From the NCBI RefSeq assembly GCF_041296385.1, contig NC_091017.1, positions 46,932,214 to 46,996,213 on the forward strand: a stretch of DNA of 64,000 nucleotides, written 5' to 3'. The DNA is from Aphelocoma coerulescens (Eukaryota > Chordata > Aves > Passeriformes > Corvidae). Positions 34,740-48,500 of the stretch are shown in pieces; position 1 is the first letter of the stretch, and every line of letters begins with the position of its first letter. Under the pieces are notes generated by a model that made no database searches, was not told where the DNA came from, and saw only the letters and a list, made by a program, of their open reading frames with translations. The position numbers and the translations under genes are program-made.

Positions 34740-36950
34740 CTTTATAATCCGTAGAGCAGCATGGTAAAAAAGAGACATTGCCAGAAATTAAAAGATTCAG
34801 AAAGTTGGAATTAGCATCAGTATTAGAAAGACTAGAAAAGAAATAGCAATTAGTGCATCTATCAACTTAGGTCAGTACATAGTTTGTTACAGCCTAGGAC
34901 AGCAGAGCTCATAATTAAGTTATTTTCCAGCTGCAAAAATGCCCTCATGATAATGTGAACAACGAAAAGAATTCCATATTAATTATGGAGATGTAATCTC
35001 CTCCACAGCCCCTGCCATCAAAGCAACACAAGAAACCAAGCATTAGTTGGGGATTAATTGGGAGCTTTAAGCAGGTCAACAGACAATAAAAGCTGCGAAG
35101 TACTTAAAGATGAAGCCAAGCAACAAATCTAGACCTCAGGAAAATACTGGCTTTTCCACTTAGGCATTCTGAAAAAGTTGTTTAGGATTTTTAACCTGTA
35201 TAATGCTCAAGAGTTCACTGCACCTGCATATTCTAAGTTAAAATAAAGATAAATATTTAGATCAAATAGGAAATTTCTCCTAGTCATTCACAGGTAGCCT
35301 GCTCCTCCCCTGTGTGACAGCACTGAAGGGAGTGGTGTTTAGTACAGCTCATGCAGGGCAGAACAAGACAGCTCAGGAAATGCTAGACAAGTGTAAAGGA
35401 AGGTGCATCAGTTTACTGAGCCTAACCAGAAAGTAGAAGTAAAAATAATCCTTAGATTGACTTCCATAACAAAGGCCTGAGTTTTCAAGCTTTAAGACAT
35501 TTTTATGCGCATGGTAGATCTAGAAGACACTATGAGACAAATTTGGAATGGTGGTCTTTAATAATTCCACTGAACTTTCAAGAATGGTCTCAAGTGGCAA
35601 CATTCAGTTCAGGAAGGATGCTTCAAACAGCTCAGTCTGCTTTCTACAAAAACTGAATCTAGATCTGAAACTGAAACACTTGAGTTCAACATTCATGCTG
35701 ATCAAACAGTTTATAATGTGCTCCTTCTTTAACAAATTGGTTAATTTCAAGAAAAATTAACATTCTACAGGGGTCATAAAGCTGGGAGAGAACAGAATGT
35801 CACCTTCTGAAAGCTAATTGGCTGTGGAAAATATACTTAATGAAAGGATTTTCAAACACAGGAAGTGTTTTAAGTCATGCTTAGTGCTTGTTATTGGTAA
35901 TGGAATCAAAGGCACATGCAGGTAAATGGAGTTTTTCAACCTTGTACTGCCTGGCCTGGTACACCAAATAGATGAGTTTATCCACTGTTAAAATTGCTGC
36001 TGTAACACTGGGTTTAAAATACATTTGCTTTTCAACCACCTCACTCTCAATATTCCTCATTGCTTTTCTTTGACACATTCTGTTGCAGCCTGGATTTTAT
36101 GTTCTTTTCACTGGGAATTTACTTTTACAGATTAGTATAGCTACAAAATAGAGCAATTGAGTGAATAATAATTTGAACAGAAGGAGACATATTGTACACA
36201 GTATTACTTTATATATTACTTCTAACATATGTTTTACTGGAAGCCTTTTGTCTTTGTAAAAAATCCATCTCCAAATCCAAATGAACAACTGACTCTCTGA
36301 TCTCTTTCCTGGAGAGATGTGGAAAACAGTAATAGGATGGTGATTTACTTGTCAAAAATAAGCTAGTTAGATTGTATCAACTGTACTCAGTACTTCTAAG
36401 GATTTAGAAAGTAAAAAATCAGACTATGGATGCTTTCTTGATTAAATTAGGTCCTGATAACTAGGCATATTGATTGATAACTATGATTACATTAGGTCCT
36501 GATAACTGACAATGTCTAAGACATCAGCTATGGATTTAGAAGGTCTACTGTCCTGGAAACACATCTTTAATCTTGTAGGTTATTTGTCTTGATTTACTTT
36601 CTCAATATAATAAAACTAGTTTCAAAATCACAACAATCTAATAAGAGAGAAGTAGAGATAATAAAAATGTTAGGGCTTATATATTGTGGTAGAATTAATA
36701 GTCCTCTTTTAGTCAATTTTCTTTTGTTAGAACAAGCAGTTGAAACTGGAAAATCCTTGTTATAAATCCAGCTTTTCAGCTGAAAATTATGCATATAAGA
36801 ATAAACAAGTCAGCCTTTCATGAAAGATCCAAAGCTGTTGCTTCACATCACATCCCCTGGGGCAAAGCACCGATAGGAGGCAGTTGCTACCAACATATTG
36901 TACAACACATCATCATCAGTTTTCTGCCAACTAATATGGTCTCTTCTTAC
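34740..36950 (-). other. SORBS2: SORBS2 intron upstream of the neuronal exon
   Basis: A 2.2-kb A/T-rich intron. A 17-bp word (ATTAGGTCCTGATAACT) is directly repeated at 36446-36462 and 36491-36507, marking a diverged 45-bp tandem duplication. Nothing else seen. Confidence 0.85.
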
Positions 36951-37138
36951 CTTTTGCCCTTGATGGAGAAGAAGGAGATGAGCTAGTTAAAGGCTTCCTA
37001 AGGGTGGTACATGGGCCCTGTGTGTCTGTACAGCCCAGGTTAGGTCTGTTTGCATTCTGATCACTGTGTGCCCTCTGATGACTTACAGCAGGTTCTGACT
37101 TCCTTCGTTTTCTGTAGTCACTCGCAGTACTTGCAGAA
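36951..37138 (-). CDS. SORBS2: SORBS2 exon: basic SDYRKRRKSEP linker
   Basis: A 188-nt exon, phase 2 in and phase 1 out. It encodes SSASTASDYRKRRKSEPAV, a variable His/Asn-rich middle, and the Ser-rich tail TSSSPSSPSRAKG. The RKRRKSEP core matches mammals and looks like a basophilic phosphorylation or nuclear-localisation type cluster (inference). The acceptor is ttttctgtag|T and the donor is AAAG|gtaaga. Confidence 0.93.
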
Positions 37139-37814
37139 CTACAGAAAAAAAGCAGCATCAGTAGCAGTCTGATTCTGAGATCAGAATTCAGAATTTAATG
37201 AGTAAGCTCATAATTATATTATTGGTTTATAGATTAAAAAATGCCAGAACAAATAGATGAAAAACACGTAACAGGAAGAAGCACTGGTCTCACACATCTT
37301 ACAGCCTACTTCACAGGGAAAAGATGAATTTGTTCTTAACCTGATTGCTTTAAAGTTTTACAAAATTATAATGCCATTTTCTCTGAAATACATGCATCAA
37401 GTTTTTTTAGACTATTTTTTTGAAAACTAGAATTTAAGTACAAAGATAGGAAAAAGACAGAGATCAAGAACAGTCAAGGCAGCATGCTTAGGAAAACAGC
37501 ACAGAATATGCTGCAGGCGGTAAGGGTAAAGGATAAATCACTGCTGTTCAGAGAGAAGCTCAGGGATGGTAGTGGAAAGACACAGAACACAATGAGGTTT
37601 ATTTTGAATGTAAACACTAAGTCCTTGTAAAACTGCAATAAAATTATACATCCGTATCAAAATCAACACCCTCTCCAAGCATCTAATTTGCCAGTAGCTC
37701 ACAAGGTGAATGCTAAAATCTGACTCTTCACAAAATCTGCTGATTTCAGGTCCAAAAGAAGACCCTCAGGCTGGATAAGCTGTGTCTGCTGAAATAATAG
37801 ATGGTATTTCTTAC
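37139..37814 (-). other. SORBS2: SORBS2 short linker intron
   Basis: A 676-nt intron between the RKRRKSEP exon and the ASLYHHY exon. No repeat or other element recognised. Confidence 0.88.
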
Positions 37815-37867
37815 CTAGAGGGCCTGTCCAGGCCTCTGTCTGTTGAATAGTGATGATATAAGGAAGC
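37815..37867 (-). CDS. SORBS2: SORBS2 exon: ASLYHHYSTDRGLDRPS
   Basis: A 53-nt exon, phase 0 in and phase 2 out, encoding the counterpart of the mammalian ASLYQSSIDRSLERP segment. The acceptor is tgttttcacag|GCT and the donor is TCTAG|gtaaga. It joins the next exon within a Ser codon (AG|T). Confidence 0.9.
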
Positions 37868-40800
37868 CTGTGAAAACAAATACATGGATTGTTATATGTT
37901 TGTATTTGAAAAAAGAGTGACAATTTTTGCTTATCATGTTTGATGACTCTTTGTTACTCTGTGACAAATCCTATAGCAACAGCCCACAATGATTAACATC
38001 CTGGGCACTCCATCATAGACACTGCAACATTTCATGAGAATAAATTATGCAGCTTTTAAAAAGCATCGCTAGATTTCATTTCCTATTCTACTTCAGTAAC
38101 AATTTTTCCTTTAAAGCACTACTAAATAATGATCCAAATCATGCTTTTCTATACACTTTTCAAAACCAGATATAGAACAGCTGAAAAAAATCTTTACTAT
38201 AAAACCATAAAAATCTGAAAATAATTCCTTCATGTACATGTGAGGTCTGCAAAGCTTCTCCTCATCCCCCAGTTACTCACCAAAATCCCACAATCAATTA
38301 TAGCCAGCAACTTTTGTAAATCCCATGATGTTTGTGGTCAGCAACTGGCCTTATATACCTTACAAGCCTGGTAAGTCATTTCTTATGGAGTTACAGGTGT
38401 AGCTACTGCACGAACACTGGGAGATGGAACTTCCATAATTATATTATTAATACAAAGTCAACCTTAAATGACTACTAATTTTAAATTAACCATTTCAAGC
38501 CTTTGGTCAGAATTAAGTGATACTACAATTCTGGTAACCAGGTATGAATCTAGAATGAACTGTGTGGTTCCTGGGGTATTTCTTCATGGGTACAAAGAAG
38601 TGAGTTTCAAGAATTAAACTTCTTTCAAGTTCTTGGCATGTCGCTTCAGAGTTAACCCAATGGACTAGAAATAAGACTATCATACAGATTTCTAAGATGC
38701 AGGAAGTATTTTTCCCCTCTACAGAGAACCTTCTTGGCTTTTTCCCACCGTGGAAAAATCTTTGTACTGAAGCACTGCAGTAGTAATGGCAGTAAAAAAG
38801 TAGTAATCCTTTCTTTTGTTAGATTTTATTCCCCCAGTGATTTGATTTGCAAGTTCATGAACAGAACTTTACCCAGGTTTGTTAACTGACACTTAGGTAT
38901 AATACCTCCAGAAGTCACCTGTAGTCTTAGAATATTTGGGAACAGATTTTGTAGGACTGTGCACTTTAAGTGACATTCTAGAGTAACTGTTTAAACTGCT
39001 TTTACAGGTGGGACACTATAAAGACAATATGGTTGTTCCCTTAGAGTTCATTTGTCAGTTGGCTTTAAGACCTGAATCACATACCAAGTGATCCCATCAT
39101 GACACTAACTGAAATTTTAATTTTTGTATTATACTAAAATTCACTATACTGTGGGACAGGGGGAGTCACGCAAACATGCCCCAATATGAATCAAATGTTA
39201 TCTAAAACTTGAGCTAAGAAAATTCCAATTTTTTAAGTATTTTTTAACTCTAATTTAATTTAAATCACATCCAAATCAGGTAAAAAAATCTGACTTTTGG
39301 AAAGAATGGCTGCTGAGGTTAATAATTCAAAGACTTTAAAGCTACTTTCCAGAGAATGTAAGTCTTCTAGAACATATTTAAAGTGACTTTTGCATAAGGT
39401 TAAAATATGTCTGTTTTTTCTTAAAAGTAGGTTTTTTGATGTATGGGCCAGTATTCATGTATTTCTCCTGTGTTACTACTTATTACTACTATTGTTTTCA
39501 CTGTTAAGTACTGTTATGTTCCTAAATTCCAGTTTGGATCAGAATGACATGCTGTATAACCTCAAAGGTAGAATCCCTCCTCAAGTCATTCTTCACCTGC
39601 ATCTCAGTTACAGTAGAGAATGAGAAGCATGCAATCCTGAGCACGAGCACCACAGGAGGAAGGAGAAAGTGGCATTAAAAAAATACCAAAGGCAATTTGT
39701 CCACCTACTAGGGATTCCTATTATGTTCATTCTTTGCAAATTAACATGTCCTCAAGCCACGCTCATCTGCTATTTCCAGGCTGTGTATGAGAGATCTTCA
39801 CAGAAACTGGGAATTAAGCTATCCAACTTACCCAAGAAGAGCAAGGTGAGGTAGAGGGACATGTATCCCATTCTCATGGAAAGGGAAGTGTGCATCAGTG
39901 GTGTCACAAGGACAGCTCTCCTGCTAGGACACATCTGTTGAAGACAGGCCCCCAACAGTACTGATTGTGTGCCCAGCTTCTCTCATGTTTCCATCAGTAA
40001 AGGTTTGCCTCATTCACACAATGATGTACGCTCTGCCAGGTGGCTTTCTGTGCAGTGGTGCCCCACATAAGTGTTTTTCCATGGTGGGAGAGCACACAAG
40101 ACTGTGGCATATGATCAAGCCTCTTATTTTTAGCTGCTAAATTTTCTAAAACCAACTTTTTTTTCTGCAAATAAAAGTGAAGTTATTTCTTATAAGTTTT
40201 AATTTCCTATCCAAACATAGATTTCAAGGTGTTTTTTAAATCATCTGTCATTGCATTGTTCTTAGATGATAAATAAACTATTTATGATATCTTAATTTGA
40301 AAACTGATCTGAGGATGTGAATGTGAAGAACAGAAACAGACACTTGTAATATTTGAAGTCCATAACCTAGCTCATAAAATCAGTGGATTTAAACATTAGA
40401 GAGAAAGGGCACAGTAAAACCAAACCCGTACTATCTGCTGCAGGAAAGAAGTAAAGAATCAAACCTCCTTTCCACAAAGAGATTAAATACAAGCCTTTTC
40501 TATTAAATATAAGCTTTTTGAAGCCAGTTGTGTTATGGAGGTGATGCTGATGATCATCAGATATTCTCAAACAATAAACCTGCCATTAGCACCTAGGAAA
40601 TTATCCCTATTTTATTTCTCAATATCTGGAATGTGTATTGGGCTCATGATGAGTGCACTACTGACCACCTCTTCTGTCCAAACAAAATATCCTGCTATTT
40701 GTCTTTTAAAATAGATTCTGAGGAAGGTATCTATTCCTGAATTTTTAATGTTCACATAGTTCATATTTTCAAGTTTTTCTTTACATCCTCTGAACGCTGA

Positions 40801-43289
40801 AAAGTACTTTGTGACGATTCTCCCACCACTTCCAAATTCAGTGATTTTAAGATATATCCAATACTGTGAGGTCTGTCTGCAATAAAACCATAGAAGCCAG
40901 ACACAGCGTTGCTCCCACCAACAGCCAATACAACCACAGTACACAAAGGCCTCAGGTCTGTGTGCTTCCCTACACTACCAATAAAACACACATTCAGCCT
41001 GTCCTGGAAAACGTCCGAATCTCATTTCAAAACTGGCCACAACCATCTTCCTCCTTTTGACCAGTCACTGCCACGGTCTGGAACCAGCAGAGGAAGGAAA
41101 CTCGGGACCACAGGTGATCTCCTAGAACTGTTGCACGAGGTGGCACAACCACTGCAGATAAACTGTTACTGTGGATTCTTTTGTGCAGATGCCAACCACT
41201 TCCACTAGCGACCACCGACCACCTGTGACGTGACAGCGGCCAAATGGCCCTGAGGCAGTGATTGCTTCCCACCACTTGTAGTGGCTCCATGGCTATACAG
41301 ACCATGATGTCACTCCCAAGGGCAGAGCAGATCCCCACTGTCTCCTATGGAAGGCTATGGGTAAATCACACCATGGAAACCATACCAGAGGGAACTTCCT
41401 TATCCACAGCATTCCCCAGGCCATAGACAGTGTGTTAGTGATCAGCCTAAGATGGCTAGAAGTGTGTATCATGCCAAAATTGTCTGCTGGGTTATTAGAT
41501 GGCTTTTGCTTTTCATCCTTTAAGATTCCCTTATCATCTTGAATGTAACTTGCCCTTTTATCCTTTATTTGGTGCTGGCTTTGAGGTTTTTTCTATATGA
41601 CAGATCCTGTATGCTGCTGTCTTGGGGTGACATTCTACAACACCAATTTTTACCACAGGCATATGTAGAATGTGTGGAGTTTATACCTTCTCTCCACAGG
41701 TAGAGCTTAATTGATGTGACATACAGAGGAAAGGTGAAAGTAAACACTGCATGTGGTTATTTTTTACTGCTTCTTTTACTGTTCACAGCTGTCCTGTCAG
41801 GTCTTGGGCATTGACTCACTTTTAGATGGTGCAACTGAACACGTCTCTCCTACTCCCCCATCTCCAAAGATAATTAGTCATCTTGCAGAATATTCAACAC
41901 TGCTCTATATGAATAAAGGCCACTTGAAAAAATTAATTAAATATTGGAGATGACAACTCCAAACTACCAAATACAGATTTTTGGAATACTCTGATTTCAT
42001 TTTTATTAAAAAAAATTAGATATATATTTAAAATTAAACAGTATTTTAGCTGTTTTCATGCATCAAGGTTTTAATTATGACTGAAAATGAAGCTAGGGAA
42101 AGTAGGCAAAAAATAAAAAGTAAATATCAAATAGGTTTGTTAGCATGATGGTTATAATACTTTATCAAGTTATTTTGAATAGTTTCCCCCTCCAGAGAAA
42201 TATTAAGTTGCTGTAGTTTTTGAACATGATTTATCATATTCAAAGATTATTAAAATTTCAAAATTAAAGACAGGAGTTTATGTAAATTAATCCAAGAGAA
42301 AACCAGTGTTACTTAATAGCCATTTTACCCAGACCTACTGAACACAGGAATATTTCAAAGTCATGTTAGGGCTTTTAAATTGTCTTCCTCAGTGTATTGA
42401 AAACCAACAGGAATTAGAAAAGGCTTAGAAGCTTTTCCTTTCAAAGAACTGGCCCCAAATGTCACAACTATGAGGTTTTTCTAGATACATAGAAAGCTTA
42501 AAACCAAACCAGAGTAAATTGCAAGCAATTAACAATTTAAGACCACAATTTGAATTTAACTTTTGGAGACATTACGGAAGATGAGAGTGAATCACAAATA
42601 TGAATGAAGTAAAGCCACCACATGAAGCAAAGTTGCCAGTAGAGGATTCACTGACTTTTGCCCTAATGCTGTAAAAATGGGGAGGGAGTGGAGAAGGAAT
42701 GAAAGCCTGAATCTCTCCCACTCAGAGTAGGGCAATGAGAGCCCACTACCTGATCTTGATGAATTTTATTTGGAGTACTGACACAACTGTCAATCCTGAG
42801 TTATAAATTACAACAGTACTATTAATTGCTGCTTTACCTGATGAGCAACCTTAGTCATAAATGCTTAATTGGAGAAATGACAGCTTAGCCACAAAGGCTT
42901 TCACTTGACACACAGAATTTGCAGTCAGATATTTTAATTAAAAAAATATACTGTGCTGAAGGATTAATTGTGCAATGCACTTGCCCAACTCTGAAAAGTG
43001 GGAATTTGTCAAAGAGTTAGAGACGTATGGACTGTTGTGTAATTCTGGGTGTTAATCTCTGAGGAGTTTTGGGGATAAGGACTCACAGTTCCTAGGATAA
43101 TAAGATCAACATCCAAATGCACTAGTGATCTGGAAAGATATGAAGACAAAGATACAATGATCGTGAATTAGAAATGTCTCATAGCTATCAGAAGGAAACC
43201 ACTAAATTTTAACAAACTTAAGACATAAATGGTGAGCATTCCAACCCTTCTTCCCAAGAGAATCATCTGAAAAATAACCATTCATTTAC
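37868..43289 (-). other. SORBS2: SORBS2 5.4-kb intron
   Basis: Mostly A/T-rich. A GC-richer segment at about 40860-41480 has overlapping open frames on both strands without recognisable domains and may be an old retroelement remnant. The 14-bp word shared with the 23.7-kb LTR-like segment is at 41618-41631. No exon recognised. Confidence 0.82.
40860..41480. mobile_element. Unclassified GC-rich segment, possibly retroelement-derived
   Basis: Base composition differs clearly from the flanking A/T-rich intron, and short open frames occur on both strands (for example 40909-41208 and 41027-41338). None encodes a motif that I recognise. A degraded LTR or LINE is the likeliest explanation; a conserved non-coding element is the alternative. 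Confidence 0.22.
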
Positions 43290-43346
43290 CTCATTGGAAA
43301 CACCAGAAGAACTCTCTTGAACATAGTCCAAAAGCTTTTTAGGTGG
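43290..43346 (-). CDS. SORBS2: SORBS2 cassette exon: PPKKLLDYVQESSSGVSNE
   Basis: A 57-nt exon, phase 0 in and out, encoding 19 residues that follow directly on the FGRL end of the preceding exon, as in other sorbin-family genes. The acceptor is atgacgcag|CCA and the donor is GAG|gtaaat. It carries a PPKK motif and one Tyr. Its symmetric phase makes it an optional cassette. Confidence 0.9.
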
Positions 43347-45448
43347 CTGCGTCATAAAAGCAGAAGTGTAGAGATGAAATGGAGTAGAATCAATGGCAGC
43401 AAGGAATGAAACATGTGGAAAAGGTGACACAGTTAGAAATAAAGTGCTGACAGTGTCAGATACAAAGAGTGACACACATGGGTAGAATGGAAGGATAAAT
43501 TTGTTATTTTTTAAATATCTTAATAAAATGTTAGTAACTTTAGGTGGTAAAATTTACAACTGGGATGTTTGAAGAAATACCAGCAGTTTTCAATACTGAG
43601 ATAGAAGAGTATAAAGCATCACAGTTATGCTCTGTTGGAGGAATTTCAATATATTTTATCTTAAAAGTTATCATTATCAGTATAATATTGATGAGATATG
43701 GTTCATCAGAAGAATTTATCTGTACTGTTTCTGCCTACCTAGAGGGAGGAATGACAATATGGCTTCAATAGCTGGATAATGGACATAAAAAGTAATCAAT
43801 GAAAATGTGATAACATTATAGACCACTGCACAAGAAATTAAACCCAGATACATTTAACTTCTATTTTTTTAAATTTTGAGTGGGTATTCAATGGGTAATT
43901 TTTTAAAATGCTATGATTAAAACATTAAGGTTTTAAAAGAGTGGATATGATTGGCTTTCTCTTCTGCTCTCCCTGAAGTAGCAGCAGGGAGTTCTGATTT
44001 TGGCTTATGGATAGCTAGAGAAACTGACTAAGGTTCCTGGTTCCAGGATGTCCTCCAAGGCCCTGTGTCAAGTGCTCAGGTTCCTCATGTAGCCTGACAT
44101 GTCACTAATTAAAATTCTGATGGGCCTCCAGAGAACTGTTAGCTAACAGGGAAAGAAAAGAATGGAGATATTTTAAACTCTGATATTCTCAAGCTCATGT
44201 CTACTTCAGATTTCCTGTCTATGGCCAGATGCTTTTGTTTTTTAATCTCCAAAAATCTTGGGGAGGACCCTGGGGAGCTATGAGAATGCTCAAAAAGGCT
44301 GAGGGAATGCTTGGGTTTACTTCCCTCCTTTTTCTAAGGTGATTTTAACTTCTGTCTTCTACCTGGTGGATATTCCAGCTATCCTCTTAGACATTCTTCT
44401 GGGATGAAGACATTTGCTATCCTTTTTCCTAAAGATGTTAGAATGTACAGGAAAGAATTTGAGCTCTGTGGAGCCAGAGAGGGAGTGTGCAAAAGCAAGA
44501 GCGGGTGCATTTCCAGCCTAGTTGTTAAGGCATTGTGCAGGGAGGAAGTGAAACCTAGTCCTCAGTCTTGCCTCAAGGACAGTGTTACTGTTTTACCCTT
44601 GTAAAAAATATACACACAGCCTTTAGTGCTTAGACACAACTAAGCCTGTGGTATTTGCAGAAGAACTGCAAGTGCTTAAGAATTCAAATGTGAAAAATGG
44701 AGGTATTTCTGATTTTTAGCTGTTTCAACCAGATAGAACTCCTCAGGTTTATAATTTTAAACATGAGTGCTTGCAGTGGGTCTAAACCAGCATCTGTTTG
44801 CCAGAGCCCTTTTTCTAGGTAATACCTATTTGTGAAAATTGGAGCAGAACTGAAGTCTGTTGGTTAAAACAGGTGTCCAGCTTGAAAACAGAGCAAACTC
44901 GTATCTCTGTGTTCAGGTACAAATTACGTATTCTGCATGTGTGCATATAAGAGATGAAAAAAAGGCAAAAAACCCTCAGTATTTCCTGCCATAAGAAATT
45001 TGTCTATGGCTTCATACATTTAAATTTTGATATAGTCCTTTAAGTAAAATACATGATTTGTAACTTAGTATCCCTAATTAGTATCCCTAACACAAACTGA
45101 CGTTTTTTCTGTCCTAGAAGATTGTTCAAAATAATGCAGCCAAATGCAAAAATGTAGGGAAACTATCGAACATCCCTGTTTATCGTGAAATTTGTTATTA
45201 AATACTTACACACTACTATATGTCTAATACATACTCCTTCTTAAAGCTATTACTGAAACTACTCTGGCAAGTTAAGAGTCTATTTGAAAAAAAAATACTT
45301 ATATTCATGGGACTTCACTGCCCTTCTTCTTCAAAAAAAATTATATTAATTTTACTGGCATATACTTGCTGAATCTGGTAATTTAAATTCCTAATTCTAA
45401 AAATATTTTTTCCTAATGTGTAAATACCAATATTCTGTCCTCACTTAC
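43347..45448 (-). other. SORBS2: SORBS2 intron between the two linker cassettes
   Basis: A 2.1-kb intron. Holds an ancient tRNA-derived SINE-like fragment at about 44505-44580 and a duplicated TTAGTATCCCTAA near 45067-45091. No exon recognised. Confidence 0.85.
44505..44580 (+). mobile_element. Ancient tRNA-derived (MIR-like) SINE fragment
   Basis: The string GCCTAGTTGTTAAGGCATTG, followed by AGGAAGTGAAACCTAGTCCT, resembles the A-box to B-box part of amniote MIR-type SINEs (GCCTAGTGGTTAAGGCAC...GGTTCAAxTCC). It is heavily diverged; the family call is from memory. Confidence 0.42.
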
Positions 45449-45532
45449 CAGACGTCCAAACTCCAGCTCTGAAAAGAATTTATACCAGGGTTCGTTTTCT
45501 AAATCTATGTCATCTGGGTTTATGCGATCAGT
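45449..45532 (-). CDS. SORBS2: SORBS2 cassette exon: INPDDIDLENEPWYKFFSELEFGR
   Basis: An 84-nt exon, phase 0 in and out, so skippable. It encodes TDRINPDDIDLENEPWYKFF and then SELEFGRL, a segment shared by SORBS1 and SORBS2 and alternatively spliced in mammals (from memory). The acceptor is actgctccag|ACT and the donor is CTG|gtaagt. The last residue is Leu, where I recall Pro in mammals. Confidence 0.92.
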
Positions 45533-48500
45533 CTGGAGCAGTTGTGAAGGAAAAGGGAAGGAAAAGGCATACACTGAGCAAAGTGCTAGAAATGCTATGT
45601 CACTCTAACAACAAACACACAGACATAAAACAAATATGGGGAAAGAAATGGAATAAAATCAAAGAATGAAGATGGTACTTAAGATAGAGAATATTCTTGT
45701 TCAAGAGCTGTCATTGACTGGTAGCTTTAATACTTTGCTTTTTGTTGATGTTCTTCCAAGGACTGGAAGATGTTAAATGTTTTAAAATTACACCTTTAAA
45801 GCTAAGAGGGCTCTTTGACCTTTTCTTTAACATCACTGCATTAGTTAATTACATTTAATGCTGCTAAAGATTCCTTGTTAGGAAGATGGTTTAAATGATT
45901 GTCTTCTCCAGCATAGGCAAGAAATTGCCCATCTAATCAGCATTAAAGACACAAATTTATCTGTATTGCTTTCAGTCATTCCTTGTCTTCTCAACAAAGC
46001 ATGTTAATTCTGAATCTTGATGTCTTGAAGCAAGCGCTGAGCAGAGATAAGGAAGTTATGCATCATGCAAGCATCACTATGTTGAGAAGCCACTTCAGCA
46101 CATGAAAAGGAACTGGTATATTTTAGTCCTATGGTCAAAACATAGGGAACAAAAAAATTATGCATTCCATAATATTTGTTTCAGTAGTACTGTGAAATGC
46201 TTTATCTCACATAGCCTTGTTGACATAATGAAGCATTTTTGTTGACAGTGAAATACATTGTTTTCATCTGAAAATTTTCACAGGCAAGGGATAAAGTAGC
46301 AATTGAAGATAGCATTAAGGAAATTCTTCAGTGAACAGAAGAATAATTGACAGATTTATTCAAGTAGCATGAAAACATGACGGTGCAAAACAGTACAGCT
46401 CGAAATGGGATATCTAATCGACTGTAAACTTGGCTGCATTAATTACTTTCTAAATAGCTTCAGTTTCTTTGTAGCATCTGAGGTAGGCTTTCGTGCAGCA
46501 CAGAATTACAGTGAACTGTTGGGTTAAAGGTCTCTGAAACAGAAATCCTCTTGTTAAAGACATTTCTGAATTTAAAATCTGGTTCTCCGTAAGTGTAATT
46601 ATCAGAACCTAGACACTAATTATGATGTGCCCTAGAAAGCAATCATCAAAGAAAACAGGGTCCTGCATAAAGAATGATACTGGTGATCAAGTATGTAACA
46701 CTTTTTTTCCTCTGGAGTCAAACTGTCACCAATACACCAGAGCCATCACATAGAGCTACTTCTGCTTTCTGCAAAAGATAACATTGTGCTCATGACTATT
46801 TCATGTAATTAAACATCTTACAGGACTTTTCTTGCTGCTTTTGATGTTACTGTGACAGCCTGCCAACTCTGCTCTCTTGAAAGGTCAAAACCCTTTCAGA
46901 ACTACCTTGGTGCTCACATATATATGAGCTGTTCATGCAATATCTGGACCCCGACTGTTCTTTTATACTCTTATCTTCACAGTGTCCTTTCAAATAGGGG
47001 AAGTAATATTCCTGTGAATGGAAAGGGAAGTGAATGTCACTGATTAAAAATTTGCTGTGCTCCACAGCTGGGTTATGAAGTGAAGCTGCTCTGGACTTTT
47101 GCCCTGAGATTTCCACCATCCACAGCCGTATCTCAGCAGTACTAAGGACAAGTGCTTGAACTCAACTATAGACCCCCAAGTTTTTAGTAGAGAAACACCA
47201 CTGAAATTAGTTTCATGAACTGACCTCTAAAAAATGTGTGGATTTAATAGAGACTATGACTAATTTAAGAAAAAAACACAGAATTCTCTTGTACAGAGAT
47301 ATGAAGACATGAGGGCAAAAAAAGACAAATTCATAATGCAGAAGATAACTTTGCTGTGTATCAAACTGGTTCCCATTACAGAGAAGGCTTGCCATATTTA
47401 GAGGTTTTTTGCTTACCTTAAAAAAAATTCCACAATTTACATTGTTATATATAATTATATGGATAATCTGAGGAGACATTCCTGAACAATTCTTATCATC
47501 CTTTCTCCAAACTAAGTTACGGTATGTGGATATATTGCATGCTTTTACCTTTATATTCTACCAAAAAATTAATCTTCATAGAAATTTTGATATCAGCAAA
47601 TGGGTGTATTTACATAAAATAAATAAATACATAAATCACTTAAAATGTATATAGGGTTGGAATTGTGGAGCTTTTGGCACTAGAAATCCAGGCCTACTGA
47701 CATTACTTGCTTGGGTAGCAAGTGCCAGCCTTGTGAGCCTCCAGGTGCCCTGAAGAGCAGCAGCCCCACACCTACACAATGATGGACCCATGTCCCTCCT
47801 TGCCGGGAGGCAAGATCAGCTGGGCTCCCCCAAGCCAGCCAAGGAGATAAAAATGAGAATGGGAGTTGCCTCCCTTTTCAACTTCAAATACTCTTGCAAT
47901 TAGCTGCAAGCTTAAAAACCCTCCTATTTCTGCCGGTAAAGAAAAATCTAGGAAGAGTGTATTTTATCTAGCTTCTAAGTTTACAGTTCTTCTCGTGTAG
48001 TAGTTGCAAATGAAATGAGACTGTTACAAAGTATGTATAGCTAACTCCACGCAGACAAGTCCCACTTCAATTTACAGCTTCAACCGCAGAGGGCAGCAAA
48101 CAAACGGAAACTGAGCACTGAAGTCTGCAAATTCCCTGCTGCCTGCCAGTTCTGGAGGGGACTGCATTCCCTGTTCTACCAAGACCAATGCACAGGCAAT
48201 TGATTTGGCTTGGGTTTTGGATTCAGTTTTGCTGACAGACCTTTTTCTATTATCTCCACTTCTAAGAGACTTAAAATGAATGAATCATTTTGACTTAAAA
48301 GTCTCACAAAGTATCTCCCAAACTACTGAAATAGAAGGTAAAAGCAATAAAGGAAAATCCCTTTTTATGACTTGTCAGTCAAGTAATGTTCCTACAATCT
48401 ATCCTTCATCTAGTAATTTAGTAATATTTTGATTATTTGTTGAAAATATACTACTAAAGATCACTAAGTAACCTTACTCCTTTTGCCTTTTGCAACAGAT

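Noticed and set aside
46890..46995. 106-nt segment with good acceptor and donor on the minus strand
   Set aside because: It lies in a phase-0/phase-0 intron, but 106 nt would shift the frame, and its residues match nothing in the sorbin family.
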